DNA of 64,000 nucleotides from Halobiforma lacisalsi AJ5 (GCF_000226975.2 NZ_CP019285.1:2418001-2482000); one strand, 5' to 3'. Numbered from the stretch's first letter, positions 41,155-50,054 are shown. The notes: a model not told the origin generated them from the letters alone. Translations and numbers: made by a program.

Positions 41155-41922
41155 CTATGCGGACCGACAGCGGCGGTATTCGACTCCGTCGTCGGTCACG
41201 GCAGCCCGGAGCGTCGCCCGTGCGAGGTGACCGTTCCGACGCACGTGCTGTTCCGGGACCAGTGGAAGAGGGACAGGACGAAAGCCATCCGTCCGCATAG
41301 ACCGGAAGCTCGTGTATCGTCCGACCGTTTCCTCCCCTCGACGGACGGACAGACGTCCGTCGTCGCCGCGGCTGTACCGATACCGGAACGCCGTCGGCTC
41401 CGGGCCGGGACAACGTAACGCCCGGACGGACTCGAGCGTTGCAACGATCTCGTCGCCGGCCTCGAGAACGAGTTCGGGATCGTCGGTATCGGATGCCGGT
41501 TCCCGCCATTCGATTCGACCGGGGGTTCCGAGACAGGCGAAGCTGTCGTCGGTCAATCGAATCCGGTCCTCGACGTTGTAAAATCGTCTGCCACCGCCGG
41601 GGTTGGACGCGAGGAGGAACGGCGGTTCCAGGACGGCTCGCAGTTCGTCGTCCAGCCACTGGTCGGTGATGAGGACCGGAACGTGTCCCTGGTGGGCGGC
41701 GGTCGCGATTTTCGACCCGACCGTCAGCGGCGACCCGTCGGCCGGATAGACGAGATGGAGCGGCGCGTCGACGCCTGCCACCTCCGTCGGGCCGTCGACG
41801 GCGACCGTCGCCTCGCCGTCGGACTCGAGCGTGAACCCTCGATCCTCGAGGTCGGCTTCGACTGCGTTGCGACGGCGAGTGGCTGGATGGACCATCGCTC
41901 TGGCTAGCCGGTCGAGGAGCAT
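41155..41922 (-). CDS. Hypothetical haloarchaeal protein
   Basis: A 255-residue, mostly beta-type acidic protein. It includes HLVYPADGSPLTVGSKIATA, VLITDQWLDDELRAVLEPPF and ALRCPGPEPTAFRYRYSRGD, with no clear catalytic or metal motif. I do not recognise the family. It is convergent with the Bat regulator and divergent from an SDR. ATGs at 41922 and 41895 are both possible. Confidence 0.65.
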   Translation of the reverse strand: MLLDRLARAMVHPATRRRNAVEADLEDRGFTLESDGEATVAVDGPTEVAGVDAPLHLVYPADGSPLTVGSKIATAAHQGHVPVLITDQWLDDELRAVLEPPFLLASNPGGGRRFYNVEDRIRLTDDSFACLGTPGRIEWREPASDTDDPELVLEAGDEIVATLESVRALRCPGPEPTAFRYRYSRGDDGRLSVRRGEETVGRYTSFRSMRTDGFRPVPLPLVPEQHVRRNGHLARATLRAAVTDDGVEYRRCRSA

Positions 41923-42063
41923 AAAGGACTCTACCGGGAGAAAGCCGGGATGAGGATGGGACGGTCGCCTCGAATCTTGCGCATCCGATACCACGCCCGG
42001 TCCGGGACCGGACGGGTCGCCTCAATTATTAGTATAATAATATTGGCCCGTCTACCGGACGGT

Positions 42064-42876
42064 ATGCACGTCACGCTTACCGGTGCTGGCGGTGGGATCG
42101 GCCGGCTGGTCGCGACGCGGCTCGCCGAGGCGGGACACGACGTTCTCGGCCTCGACCGCGATCCCGACCGACTCGACGCTCTCCCGGACACGGTCGAAAC
42201 CGTACGGGTGGACGTCCGGGACGAAATCGCCGTCCGGGAACTGCTTGCGGATCGGCCGATCGACTGCGTGATCTCCGCGGTCGGCTGGTACGAACTCGGT
42301 GCGCTCGAGGACGTCTCGCCGGCGGCGTTTCGTCGCCATCTCGAGACGAACCTGACTGGGGTCCACACGGTCGTCCACGCAGCCATGCCGACGCTTCGCC
42401 GTCGGGAAGGACGAGTCGTCGCGCTCGGCTCGGTCGCAGGCACCGTCGCGTTGCCGTATCACGGCCCCTACAGCGCCGCGAAAGCCGGGCTCGACGGCTA
42501 CATCGATGCACTGCAGCGCGAGGTTTCCCCGCACGGCGTTACGGTCTCGCTCGTCGAGCCCGGGCCCGCCAGAACGGGATTGAACGAGCGGGCGACCGAG
42601 ACGCTCGAGGTCGAGGACGACCGCCGACGCAGGGGGCCGTACGCCGAGCAGTACGCCGCGTTCGACGGCTATAGCCCGGAGAGTGTGCCGCCGGAGACCG
42701 TCGCCGAAACCGTCGTCGAGGCTGCCACGACCGGTTCGCCGCGCAGCAGGTACCGGGTCGGGCGCCGCGCGCGCTGGCTCCCGTGGCTGGCGACCGTGTT
42801 GCCGGATCCGCTGGTCGACCGGATCATCCGTTCCGGTCTGCCGGGTGGCCTGCTCGGTCGGCTCGTCGACCGGTGA
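42064..42876 (+). CDS. Short-chain dehydrogenase
   Basis: A 270-residue SDR: TGAGGGIGRLVATRLAEAGH for the cofactor, the Ser in ALGSVAGTVA, and YSAAKAGLDGY with Tyr and Lys. The Asp in LDRDPDR after strand 2 suggests NAD(H). The C-terminal 60 residues are longer than in a minimal SDR and end in hydrophobic, basic residues, as in membrane-associated members. An AT-rich TATA region (ATTATTAGTATAATAATATT) precedes the ATG by about 20-40 bases. Confidence 0.88.
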   Translation: MHVTLTGAGGGIGRLVATRLAEAGHDVLGLDRDPDRLDALPDTVETVRVDVRDEIAVRELLADRPIDCVISAVGWYELGALEDVSPAAFRRHLETNLTGVHTVVHAAMPTLRRREGRVVALGSVAGTVALPYHGPYSAAKAGLDGYIDALQREVSPHGVTVSLVEPGPARTGLNERATETLEVEDDRRRRGPYAEQYAAFDGYSPESVPPETVAETVVEAATTGSPRSRYRVGRRARWLPWLATVLPDPLVDRIIRSGLPGGLLGRLVDR

Positions 42877-42919
42877 CCCGCACGAGACCCTCGACGGTCG
42901 GCCAGTGGATCGGCGCCAC

Positions 42920-43165
42920 TCACCCGCCGCGTTTCCGGTACCAGACGCGCTCTCCGGTCGGCGACGCTCCGTCGTCGATATCCAACCGGCTGAGAACCAA
43001 CTCCCGAATCGCGAACGTGACGGTGAGTTCCACGGTTTCACCGTCTGCGGCCAGCACGGTGACGACACAGTGCCCGTCGCGTTCGTCGATGGATTCGATA
43101 GTCCCCGTCGACCAGCGCTCGAGATCGTGGGTCGGCTTCCGGGCGTGAATGCGATCGTGGTGCAT
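42920..43165 (-). CDS. Small haloarchaeal protein (DUF7861-like)
   Basis: An 81-residue beta-rich protein: WSTGTIESIDERDGHCVVTV, then LTVTFAIRELVLSRLDID and a VWYRKRGG end. Proteins of this pattern are widespread in haloarchaea and have no known function. It is convergent with the SDR and lies alone. The DUF name is from memory and may be wrong; the gene itself is credible from its composition. Confidence 0.6.
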   Translation of the reverse strand: MHHDRIHARKPTHDLERWSTGTIESIDERDGHCVVTVLAADGETVELTVTFAIRELVLSRLDIDDGASPTGERVWYRKRGG

Positions 43166-43402
43166 ACGGAGAGATGGAGCCCAGTCAGTGTCATCCTTTG
43201 TTCGGGGGCGGGTACCCGCTGCCGGTGGAAGGGACGGTACTGGCCGGCATTCCTCTGAACACCCCCATACACGGATCTGGACTCTCTCAACGCCAGTTTC
43301 AGTTTCACTGTGGTTGGATCGCTTATATAGGATTCCGGGATGATACTGGGAGTAGAGAGGGGAACCCCGTCCCTGTCACGGGCATACCCGCCATCCACCA
43401 TC

Positions 43403-43555
43403 ATGTCCACGACGAAGCCACCGTCCCTCGGTACGTGTCCGTTCTGTAGCGCCGGAATCACGACGACCGACGTGATTCTCGAGTACGAAACGGAGACGGG
43501 ACCGACGGTATACGCCGAGTGTCCCGAATGTCGGGACGTCGTGACCCCGCAGTAA
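43403..43555 (+). CDS. Small zinc-finger protein, 50 residues
   Basis: A 50-residue protein with two CxxC pairs: GTCPFCSAGI and AECPECRDVV, 27 residues apart. It would bind one zinc ion. A TATA-like CTTATATAGG lies about 75 bases upstream. The gene 11 bases downstream encodes another 50-residue zinc-ribbon protein, so they probably form a pair. Haloarchaea hold many such proteins of unknown role. Confidence 0.75.
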   Translation: MSTTKPPSLGTCPFCSAGITTTDVILEYETETGPTVYAECPECRDVVTPQ

Positions 43556-43565
43556 CCGTCGGATC

Positions 43566-43718
43566 ATGCTGTTCGAAAACGTAAATCGGTTACTCGCCCG
43601 GACGACCCAGACAGCGGTCGTGTATGAGTGCCGACGCTGCGGAACCTCCGTCGACGAGGATACCGAGCGTTGCCCCGAATGCGACGCAGAAGCGATCGTC
43701 CGGCACCGGATCTCCTGA
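43566..43718 (+). CDS. Small zinc-ribbon protein, 50 residues
   Basis: Start ATG at 43566, stop TGA at 43716-43718. The protein begins MLFENVNRLLARTTQTAVVY and has ECRRCGTSVD and RCPECDAEAI, two CxxC pairs for one zinc. This pattern, with a short hydrophobic-basic N-terminus followed by a zinc ribbon, is common in haloarchaea. It follows the other zinc-finger gene closely. Confidence 0.8.
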   Translation: MLFENVNRLLARTTQTAVVYECRRCGTSVDEDTERCPECDAEAIVRHRIS

Positions 43719-43843
43719 CGCGTACCCGTGGAATACGATCGGATTCGGCCGTCGTGGATCTCTCAACCCTCGAAAGTGGGTGGTAACGACACCTCCCGAG
43801 TCTGACGGTCGCTACTGGCTGTCGAGCGCGTTCGAAAACGGGC

Positions 43844-45031
43844 TCAGACGCCCAGCGCGCTGGCCACGTCGAGTAGGCCGTGTCCCTGTTCGTTTTCCCC
43901 GAGGCCGATGTCCTCCGCCGTCTCGTGAAGGCGGTTACGCGCTTCTTCGTTCGTGTAGTCGTTGGACAGCAGGTGCCCCGCCGCGCCCGCGACGTGGGGA
44001 CAGGCCATCGACGTGCCCGAGAACGTATCGTAGCCACCGGGAACGGTCGAGTAGACGTCCTCGCCCGGTGCGGCGAGTTCGATCTCCGGCCCCGTCGAGG
44101 AGAAGTCGGCGAGGGCATCGGTGTCCGTGGTCGCGCTGACCGCGACGACCTCCGGTTCCGCGGCCGGGTAGCTCACGCAGTCGGTACACGGGCCGTCGTT
44201 CCCTGCTGCTGCAGCGAGGAACACGCCACGGTCGTAGGCATACGTGACCGCGTCGGAGACGACGTCCGATTGGCTACCGCCCAGGCTCATACTACAGACG
44301 TCCCAGCCCTGATCCGCCGTATACTCGATCCCGGCCGCGATGTCCGAGTACGTGCCGCTGCCGTCGCAGTCCAGGACCTTTACCGCGTGCAGCGTCGACT
44401 GGGTGGCGACGCCGACGACGCCGACGCCGTCGTCCGGCGCGACTGCCGTGCCCGCACAGTGGGTTCCGTGGTCGTTGTCGTCGTCCCACGGCTCGTTACA
44501 CCCGTTGCCGTTGCCCGCGACGCTACACGGCGGCCCGTTGCTCGCCCGTTCGCCGCACTCGATGAAGGCTTTCCCCTCGCCGAGAACGTCCTGGAGTGCT
44601 TCGTGGGTCGAATCGATGCCGGTGTCGAGAATAGCGACGTCGGCTCCGTCACCCGTCTCACCGGCGTCGTGAGCATCGGGCGCCCCGACGCGCTCGACGC
44701 CCCAGGGCGTTACCTGGTCGAATGCCTGCATCAGGCCGTTCTCTTCCACGTATCGGACGTTCGGATTCCGCTGGAGTCCGGAGATCGCCTCCTGCGGAAC
44801 CGTGATCGTCATCGCGTCGAACGCGAATTCACGTCGTACCTCGTCCGCAGCCTCGACCGCCGCGTTTCGCCCGCGCTGATTCTCGAAACCGACGTTCACC
44901 TCGAGCAGTCCGTCGGAATCCGCCGCTGTGAGCCCGGTTATGCCGACCCCGGCGACGGCGCCCGAGGTCACTTGGAGGATCGACCGTCGGCTGACGTGCG
45001 ATTCATCAACAGGAGTGTTATTGTCTGGCAT
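43844..45031 (-). CDS. Subtilisin-like serine protease (halolysin-type), Tat-exported
   Basis: A 395-residue S8 protease. It has a Tat signal (SRRSILQVTSGAVAGVGITG), a prodomain of about 65 residues (inhibitor I9 type, ending near residue 103), and the catalytic domain with D136 (DTGID), H188 (DHGTHCAGT), N278 and S341 (GTSMACPH). It is shorter than classic halolysins R4 and 172P1, which carry a C-terminal extension of over 100 residues. It has nine cysteines (for example C159, C169, C178, C192, C222, C246, C282, C285, C344), many for this family, so disulfides are likely. The AT-rich sequence 30 bases upstream fits a strong promoter. Confidence 0.93.
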   Translation of the reverse strand: MPDNNTPVDESHVSRRSILQVTSGAVAGVGITGLTAADSDGLLEVNVGFENQRGRNAAVEAADEVRREFAFDAMTITVPQEAISGLQRNPNVRYVEENGLMQAFDQVTPWGVERVGAPDAHDAGETGDGADVAILDTGIDSTHEALQDVLGEGKAFIECGERASNGPPCSVAGNGNGCNEPWDDDNDHGTHCAGTAVAPDDGVGVVGVATQSTLHAVKVLDCDGSGTYSDIAAGIEYTADQGWDVCSMSLGGSQSDVVSDAVTYAYDRGVFLAAAAGNDGPCTDCVSYPAAEPEVVAVSATTDTDALADFSSTGPEIELAAPGEDVYSTVPGGYDTFSGTSMACPHVAGAAGHLLSNDYTNEEARNRLHETAEDIGLGENEQGHGLLDVASALGV

Positions 45032-45294
45032 TGCAACCAGTAGCTATCGGCGAAGGTAATTAATATTTTTGTGTGTTTTCTGAACAGTGATGCAGTGAAA
45101 CCGGTTCTGTTCGACGGTGCCCGAGAACGCGAACGACCGATGGTGTACGGTAGAGTCCCGTTATCGGTGGTTCCTCCAGCGATCTCTCGGGTTGGAGCCG
45201 TTCGCCAATATTGTTATTAATACTACATACTTCGATGTCGAGTGTCACAATCGGGACAGATTCTCGGAACAAAGGAGTCAACTGGCCGGCGGCC

Positions 45295-45627
45295 AAGAAC
45301 CCGGAAAACGAGCGACGGCACGGACTCGGTCCCGGTCGGTTCCCTGCCGGCCTGGCAACGCTCGTCGATCCGGTCGACGTCAGCGTTCCGGGCGACCGCG
45401 AGTTGCTCGAGTCCGCCGTCTCCGTCGTCGACGACGGGTCCGGAATCCCCGAGATGGAGCGCGAGGCGCTTACCGAGGGCGAGGAGACGTCGTTACTGCA
45501 CGGGAGGCGTCGGTCTCTGGACGGTCGACTGGCTCGTGACCCGCGTCGGCGGCGAGGTGATGATCGCGGAGACCGATCCCCGTGGCACCTGGTCACGCTG
45601 CTAGTGCCGGCCGCGGACGAGGAGTGA
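45295..45627 (+). pseudogene. Degraded C-terminal part of a histidine kinase (HATPase)
   Basis: Two frames together give a recognisable HATPase end. The first has LLESAVSVVDDGSGIPEMER and ALTEGEETSLLHG; from about 45500 the +1 frame continues GVGLWTVDWLVTRVGGEVMI and AETDPRGT; the original frame returns near 45585 with VTLLVPAADEE. So there are two compensating frameshifts. The N-terminal sensor, the dimerisation His and the N box are absent. The gene is dead. Confidence 0.7.
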
Positions 45628-45750
45628 ATCGGTCGCTATAGCCCACCTCGAGTCTCGAAAGCCGCCCGTATCGTGATGCAGGCGATCGAACCTGGACGGG
45701 ACGACCGTGCCGGTCGACGGCTTCGGTTGATCACTCGTCGACGGCGGGCG

Positions 45751-46386
45751 CTACGACAGCACCCGGGTGAGCACGTTTCGCTCCGCTCGCTGCAAGTGCT
45801 CGGTAACGGTGGACGGATCGAGTTCCAGTTCGGCGGCGACCTCCTCCACAGTCGCCTCGCGGGGGACCTCGTAGTAGCCCATATCGACGGCCGTTCGAAT
45901 TACCTCCAGCTGCCGATCCGTCAGGGAATCCAGTGGGTGACTCCCTCCCTCGTACGCGCCGAGCCGCTCGAGATCGGGGAAGACTCCCGCCGCTTCGTAC
46001 TCGCGAAGCGTCCCGGAAATCGATTCCTGCGGTCCGACGAGCGACAGCGTCGCATCCTCGTCTCTCAACTCCGGATCACACGTCCCGATCAGCTCCTGGG
46101 CTTTCTCCGCCAGACTCTCCGGCAGTTCGGGTGCAGTGAACGCGATCACGTACAGGTGTCCGTCGCCCGTTTCCGAGACGTGGGTCCACTGGTCGACACA
46201 GTCGAGCGCCTCGAGAGCCTCCTCGTCGTACCGTGAGTTCACTTCGACCCGGACGGTCGCACCGTTCCCCCGACATGCCAGCTCCTCGAACTTCCGGATT
46301 CCCGCCTCCCGACCGAGGGCGAGCAGCGTCTCGATTCCCATAGCCTCGAAGGCGGACTCGCCGACGGAAACGCTCGCCTCTCGCAT
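45751..46386 (-). CDS. Bat-type transcriptional regulator with HTH_10
   Basis: A 211-residue protein: an N-terminal sensor-like domain of about 140 residues and an HTH_10 at about 155-207 (HPLDSLTDRQLEVIRTAVDM, then GYYEVPREATVEEVAAELEL). This is the second free-standing Bat regulator of this window, with a third attached to a PAS-GAF sensor. The signal is not known. It lies 72 bases from a zinc-ribbon winged-helix gene on the same strand, and may be in one transcript. Confidence 0.87.
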   Translation of the reverse strand: MREASVSVGESAFEAMGIETLLALGREAGIRKFEELACRGNGATVRVEVNSRYDEEALEALDCVDQWTHVSETGDGHLYVIAFTAPELPESLAEKAQELIGTCDPELRDEDATLSLVGPQESISGTLREYEAAGVFPDLERLGAYEGGSHPLDSLTDRQLEVIRTAVDMGYYEVPREATVEEVAAELELDPSTVTEHLQRAERNVLTRVLS

Positions 46387-46458
46387 GATTCGTTCTCCCA
46401 CTCCCAGGCCGGTAAAACGTTGTGCCCAGTATACTGGGCCCCTCCTGATACCGGACCG

Positions 46459-47337
46459 TCAGCGGTCGAACTCCAGAATCTCCGCCTCCGAATCGACCAC
46501 CACTCGTGTAGACTGGCCGGCTATCTCCACGTCGAGCTCGACGGCGAGCGGATCCGTCCGGCGGATTTCCGGCGCATCGAGCGTACACCAGTCGAGTTCC
46601 CAGAACGGCGTCTCTCGGAGGTTCACGCCCACGTCAGCGAACGCCGACAGGATACGTGCTCGAGTCGAGAGGAGCAATCCGATCGGTGCACGGATCCCGG
46701 CCGGACACTCGGTGCAGGTCCCGACGGCTGGGACGTCGTCGGGCCGCGTCGCCGCCGAGGGCCGGATTTCGAACGACAGCGAATGGGCACAGAACGGGCA
46801 GATCCCGTCGTCCGCCAGCCCGAAATACGCCCGGGTACGCCGGGCGAACGCGTCGACGAACTCCTCGAGGGAATACGCGGTCGCGGCGGCAGGCGGGAAA
46901 TCGAACCTCGCCAGTTGCCGGTCACAGTCGGGACAGCGAACGATTCCTTCCCCCTCGCGATACCCGATCTCGACGGCGGCGGAGCCACAGCCCCCACATC
47001 GGGAGTCGATCCGTCGGAACTGGCGACTCGTGCCGCCCTGCAGGGAATTCGTCGCGAGGAGGTTGGCCGCTTGCCTTCCGGATTGGGTGAGAGCGTACCC
47101 ACGCTCGGCCTTGTCCACGTACTCGTCCACGAGCTGTCGGAGGTGGTAGTTGAACTGTCCGCTGTCGGTAACGGAGACCCGTTCGAACAGGTCGGTGTAG
47201 TCGAGTGGTGTGTCGCCGGTAGCGAGGGTGCGTAAAATCTCGAGTCGAGTCGTATTCGTGAGCCGCCCGAACGAGTCTTCCGGGGTCGTCCCCCCACCAT
47301 CGTCGCTTTCCTCCGACGTCCGATCCCGCCGTCCCAT
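46459..47337 (-). CDS. Winged-helix regulator with zinc-ribbon domains (DUF7351/7347-like)
   Basis: A 292-residue protein with the same build as the one at 18023-18925: an ArsR-like winged helix (RLTNTTRLEILRTLATGDTP, then FNYHLRQLVDEYVDKAERGY) and CxxC ribbons (RCGGCGS/RCPDCDR, CPFCAHS, CTECPAG). The two share the order of motifs and are paralogs. The C-terminal domain has a ligand-like beta fold. It is divergent from the HAD gene, which starts 147 bases away. The ligand is unknown. Confidence 0.82.
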   Translation of the reverse strand: MGRRDRTSEESDDGGGTTPEDSFGRLTNTTRLEILRTLATGDTPLDYTDLFERVSVTDSGQFNYHLRQLVDEYVDKAERGYALTQSGRQAANLLATNSLQGGTSRQFRRIDSRCGGCGSAAVEIGYREGEGIVRCPDCDRQLARFDFPPAAATAYSLEEFVDAFARRTRAYFGLADDGICPFCAHSLSFEIRPSAATRPDDVPAVGTCTECPAGIRAPIGLLLSTRARILSAFADVGVNLRETPFWELDWCTLDAPEIRRTDPLAVELDVEIAGQSTRVVVDSEAEILEFDR

Positions 47338-47397
47338 ACTCCCGCCAACGCGCGGCGTAGTGATAACTCTGAACACCGACGCCGGGACCAACGCGGA

Positions 47398-47443
47398 GAA
47401 CCGGTTCGCTTCACCGCCGATGGGAAGGCAATTTCTCCAAACG
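47398..47443. repeat. 46-bp direct repeat, copy 1
   Basis: A 46-base stretch starting GAACCGGTTCGCTTCACCGC is repeated at 48572-48617 with a single difference (G at 47428, C at 48602). It ends 40 bases upstream of the HAD gene ATG; the second copy ends 40 bases upstream of the GNAT gene ATG. It may be a shared promoter or leader segment. Confidence 0.7.
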
Positions 47444-47483
47444 GATTTGGTAGTTCCCGCAGCAGTTGTGTCCTGGAAAACCG

Positions 47484-48179
47484 ATGCGTTCCCGGACACA
47501 GGCCCGCTACGAGGCCGTCATCTTCGACCTGGACAGGACCCTCATCGAACACGACCAGGAGCCGACCGAGGTGTTTCACGCCGCCTGTTCCGCGGCCGGC
47601 ATCGAACCGTTTTGCGGGGCGGAGACGCTGGAACTCGCAGCCGAGATCGTCCGACAGCAGTCGGCCACGCTGGACGCCGAAACGTACGAACATCGGATAT
47701 TCGAAACTGCGGCGGCGGCCACGGGTACCGAAATCCCCGCCGACGAACTCGTCCGAGCGTACGACGATGCGCTGGACAACGGTGCGGTCTCCCTCCGGCC
47801 GGGAGCAGACGCAGCCCTTACCGCGGCGACGAACCGTTCTACCGCTATCGTGACGAACGGTCCGGCGGACACCCACGCGACAAAACTCGAGGCAGCCGGA
47901 TTGACGGGACGGGTCGACACGGTCGTCTACGGGACCGACACGTCGCGGGTGAAACCCGCCCGTGAGCCGTTCGAACTGGCCCTGGAACGACTCGAGGTGG
48001 ACCCCGACGAGGTACTGAAAGTCGGGGACTCGCTCTCCAAGGACGTCAAAGGTGCGAACGCTCTCGGTATCGATACGGCGTGGATCCCGTTCGACGACCA
48101 GGATCGAACTGCGGGCGATCCCGAGCCGACGTATACGATCTCGTCCCTGTCGGACCTCCCTGGCCTCCTCGCCGGCTAA
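47484..48179 (+). CDS. HAD-superfamily hydrolase
   Basis: A 231-residue HAD phosphatase. Motif I is VIFDLDRTLIE, motif II the Thr of AIVTNG, motif III the Lys of RVKPAREPFE and motif IV VGDSLSKDVKGA. The alpha-helical cap lies between motifs I and II, as in the PGP/HAD-I group. The substrate, perhaps a small phosphorylated metabolite, is unknown. An earlier GTG (47466) is possible, but the ATG at 47484 leaves a normal N-terminus. Confidence 0.9.
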   Translation: MRSRTQARYEAVIFDLDRTLIEHDQEPTEVFHAACSAAGIEPFCGAETLELAAEIVRQQSATLDAETYEHRIFETAAAATGTEIPADELVRAYDDALDNGAVSLRPGADAALTAATNRSTAIVTNGPADTHATKLEAAGLTGRVDTVVYGTDTSRVKPAREPFELALERLEVDPDEVLKVGDSLSKDVKGANALGIDTAWIPFDDQDRTAGDPEPTYTISSLSDLPGLLAG

Positions 48180-48657
48180 CTATCACGCGTGAGCCGTGAG
48201 TCGTGACTCGACGGACTGCGTCGTGACCACGGACGCACAAGGGCAGGCGACCGAATACGGACGTGGTCGACCCATTCGGGAGTTTTCCGTACTACTCGAA
48301 GCTGATCCGCTCGTTTTCGGGATCGATCGTCTCGACTCTCCCGATCGGAACGGGAACGATCGGATCGGTGTGGCCTCCGTTCGTCCTTCGACCGGTCGAC
48401 GAGGTGCGAGCGGGCTTTGACGCGGCCGACGAGGAAGCCATCGAACCGTTCGACCAACCCTCGTTCACCCATACTCGGGTGTATCCGCTGGACGACGCCG
48501 GGATCGGGCAACTCCTCGGACGTGGGCCCGTTTCTCGGGATACTCGTACAGGACCTCGTCGACGGTCGACGGAACCGGTTCGCTTCACCGCCGATGGGAA
48601 GCCAATTTCTCCAAACGACTTTGACGACCCCGTCTGGACGATAGTACGAAGACCGCC
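48180..48657. other. Intergenic region, possible decayed gene
   Basis: 478 bases. On the plus strand, frames starting near 48263 have protein-like parts (RPVDEVRAGFDAADEEAIEP, then EPVRFTADGKPISPNDF) with ordinary codon use, but the pieces lie in different frames and no family is seen. The last piece is encoded by the second copy of the 46-bp repeat. It may be a degraded gene or chance. Confidence 0.35.
48572..48617. repeat. 46-bp direct repeat, copy 2
   Basis: Identical to 47398-47443 except one base. It ends 40 bases upstream of the GNAT acetyltransferase ATG. See copy 1. Confidence 0.7.
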
Positions 48658-49281
48658 ATGCCAGGACACGCCTTTCTGAGAGGGCCGAACGTCACCCTTC
48701 GACCGATCGAACGATCCGAACGCGACCGGGCCGCTCTGTGTCGGGTCAGGAACGAACCGGCGTTCCGACGTACCCTCGGGTTCGATAAGCCCTGGCCGGA
48801 GTCGCGAGTCGAGTCCTTCCTCGAGTCCGTCGCCACGGACGACTCGAGCAGCAACCTCTTCGTCTGCCCGTCCCACGAGCAACGCTCCGACGACGGGCGT
48901 ACGGAATCGGGAACGGACGGGGACGAAGACGGAGGCCCGGAAGCCGGGAGCGAGGTGACTATCTCCGGTGCGGTGAACCTGTTCGATATCGACGGGACCG
49001 CCGGGACGCTGAGTTACTGGCTCTTCGACGAATACAGGGGACGCGGGTACGCAACGGAAGCGGTGTCGCTGCTGATCGAACACGCGTTCGAGGAACTCGG
49101 ACTCCACAGGGTAGAGGCCGAGGTGTTCGACGGAAATGAGCCGTCACGACGGCTCCTGGAGCGGGTCGGGTTCGTCGGCGAAGGGGTTTCGCGAGAGGCG
49201 CGGTTCACGGGGGGCGAGTTCCGCGACGTCCACCGATTCGGGCTGCTGGCACCCGAGTGGACGGGCCGGGGGAAAGCATGA
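48658..49281 (+). CDS. GNAT family N-acetyltransferase (RimJ/RimL-like)
   Basis: A 207-residue GNAT enzyme: LRGPNVTLRPIERSERD at the N-terminus, the acetyl-CoA loop YRGRGYATEAV, and the C-terminal segment RLLERVGFVGEGVSREARF with FRDVHRFGLL, as in RimJ/RimL. It has an acidic insertion (residues about 75-100). It acetylates an amine such as a protein N-terminus or a small molecule. Its stop overlaps the next ATG (ATGA), so it is translated together with the inositol-phosphatase-family gene. Confidence 0.92.
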   Translation: MPGHAFLRGPNVTLRPIERSERDRAALCRVRNEPAFRRTLGFDKPWPESRVESFLESVATDDSSSNLFVCPSHEQRSDDGRTESGTDGDEDGGPEAGSEVTISGAVNLFDIDGTAGTLSYWLFDEYRGRGYATEAVSLLIEHAFEELGLHRVEAEVFDGNEPSRRLLERVGFVGEGVSREARFTGGEFRDVHRFGLLAPEWTGRGKA

Positions 49282-50054
49282 CCACGGACCACGACGGCAT
49301 CGAGGCCGTCGCCCGCGCGGCCGTGTTGGCCGGCGGGGCGGAGCTTCCCGACCGATACCGGGACGGCGACGACGACGGCGACTACGGCGCTCACGACGTG
49401 AAGGCCGCTGCCGACGAAGCCGCCGAGGCGCGGATGCTCCCGCTCGTCCGCCGGGCGTTCCCCGCCCACGAGGTCTTCGCCGAGGAGGCCGGGGAGTTCG
49501 ACGGGACCGAGCCGTATCGCTGGATAATCGACCCGCTGGACGGTACCAACAACTTCGCGGCGGGACTGCCAACCTTCGGCTCCTCCGTTGCGGTCCGTCG
49601 GGAAGGCGAGCCACTACTCGCGGCCGTCCACCTGCCGGCAACCGACGAGACCTATCTCGCGCGCCGGAACGCGGGCGTTCGCTACGACGGGGAACGCGTG
49701 ACCGCCGACAGCGACGTGCCGATCGAGGGTGCCACGGTCGCGACCATCGTCGGCCGCGACGTCCCCCGTAGCCCCGACCTCGGTCGTCGGGCCGACGAAA
49801 TCCGGGAGGCATTGGACGACACGGTCAAGCGCGTTCTCGATAGCTGGGCCCCGACAGTTCACTCGAGTCTGTTCGCCCGTGGCCGACTCGAGGGGCTCGT
49901 CCAGTTCCACCCGGACGAGGAAGAGCAGGCGGTCACCGAACTGCTCGCAGCGGAGGCCGGCGGGGCGACCCGTCGAGACGGCCCCCTGTACGTCGCGGCC
50001 TGTGACGAGGAGACCCTGGCGGCGCTCTGGGCGGCAGTCGACGGAGCACGATAG
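49278..50054 (+). CDS. Inositol monophosphatase-family phosphatase
   Basis: A 258-residue phosphatase of the IMPase/FBPase/CysQ superfamily. It has FAEEAGEF (first metal-binding Glu) and WIIDPLDGTNNF (metal-binding Asp residues). The C-terminal WAPTVHSSLFARGRLEGL is the usual AGSAAxG-like strand, here divergent. Archaeal members hydrolyse inositol phosphate, fructose 1,6-bisphosphate or PAP. Coupled by overlap to the GNAT gene. Confidence 0.9.
   Translation: MTTDHDGIEAVARAAVLAGGAELPDRYRDGDDDGDYGAHDVKAAADEAAEARMLPLVRRAFPAHEVFAEEAGEFDGTEPYRWIIDPLDGTNNFAAGLPTFGSSVAVRREGEPLLAAVHLPATDETYLARRNAGVRYDGERVTADSDVPIEGATVATIVGRDVPRSPDLGRRADEIREALDDTVKRVLDSWAPTVHSSLFARGRLEGLVQFHPDEEEQAVTELLAAEAGGATRRDGPLYVAACDEETLAALWAAVDGAR

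Noticed and set aside
48263-48679. 138-residue protein gene on the plus strand
   Set aside because: Only parts look protein-like, in more than one frame, with no family; reported only as possible relic.
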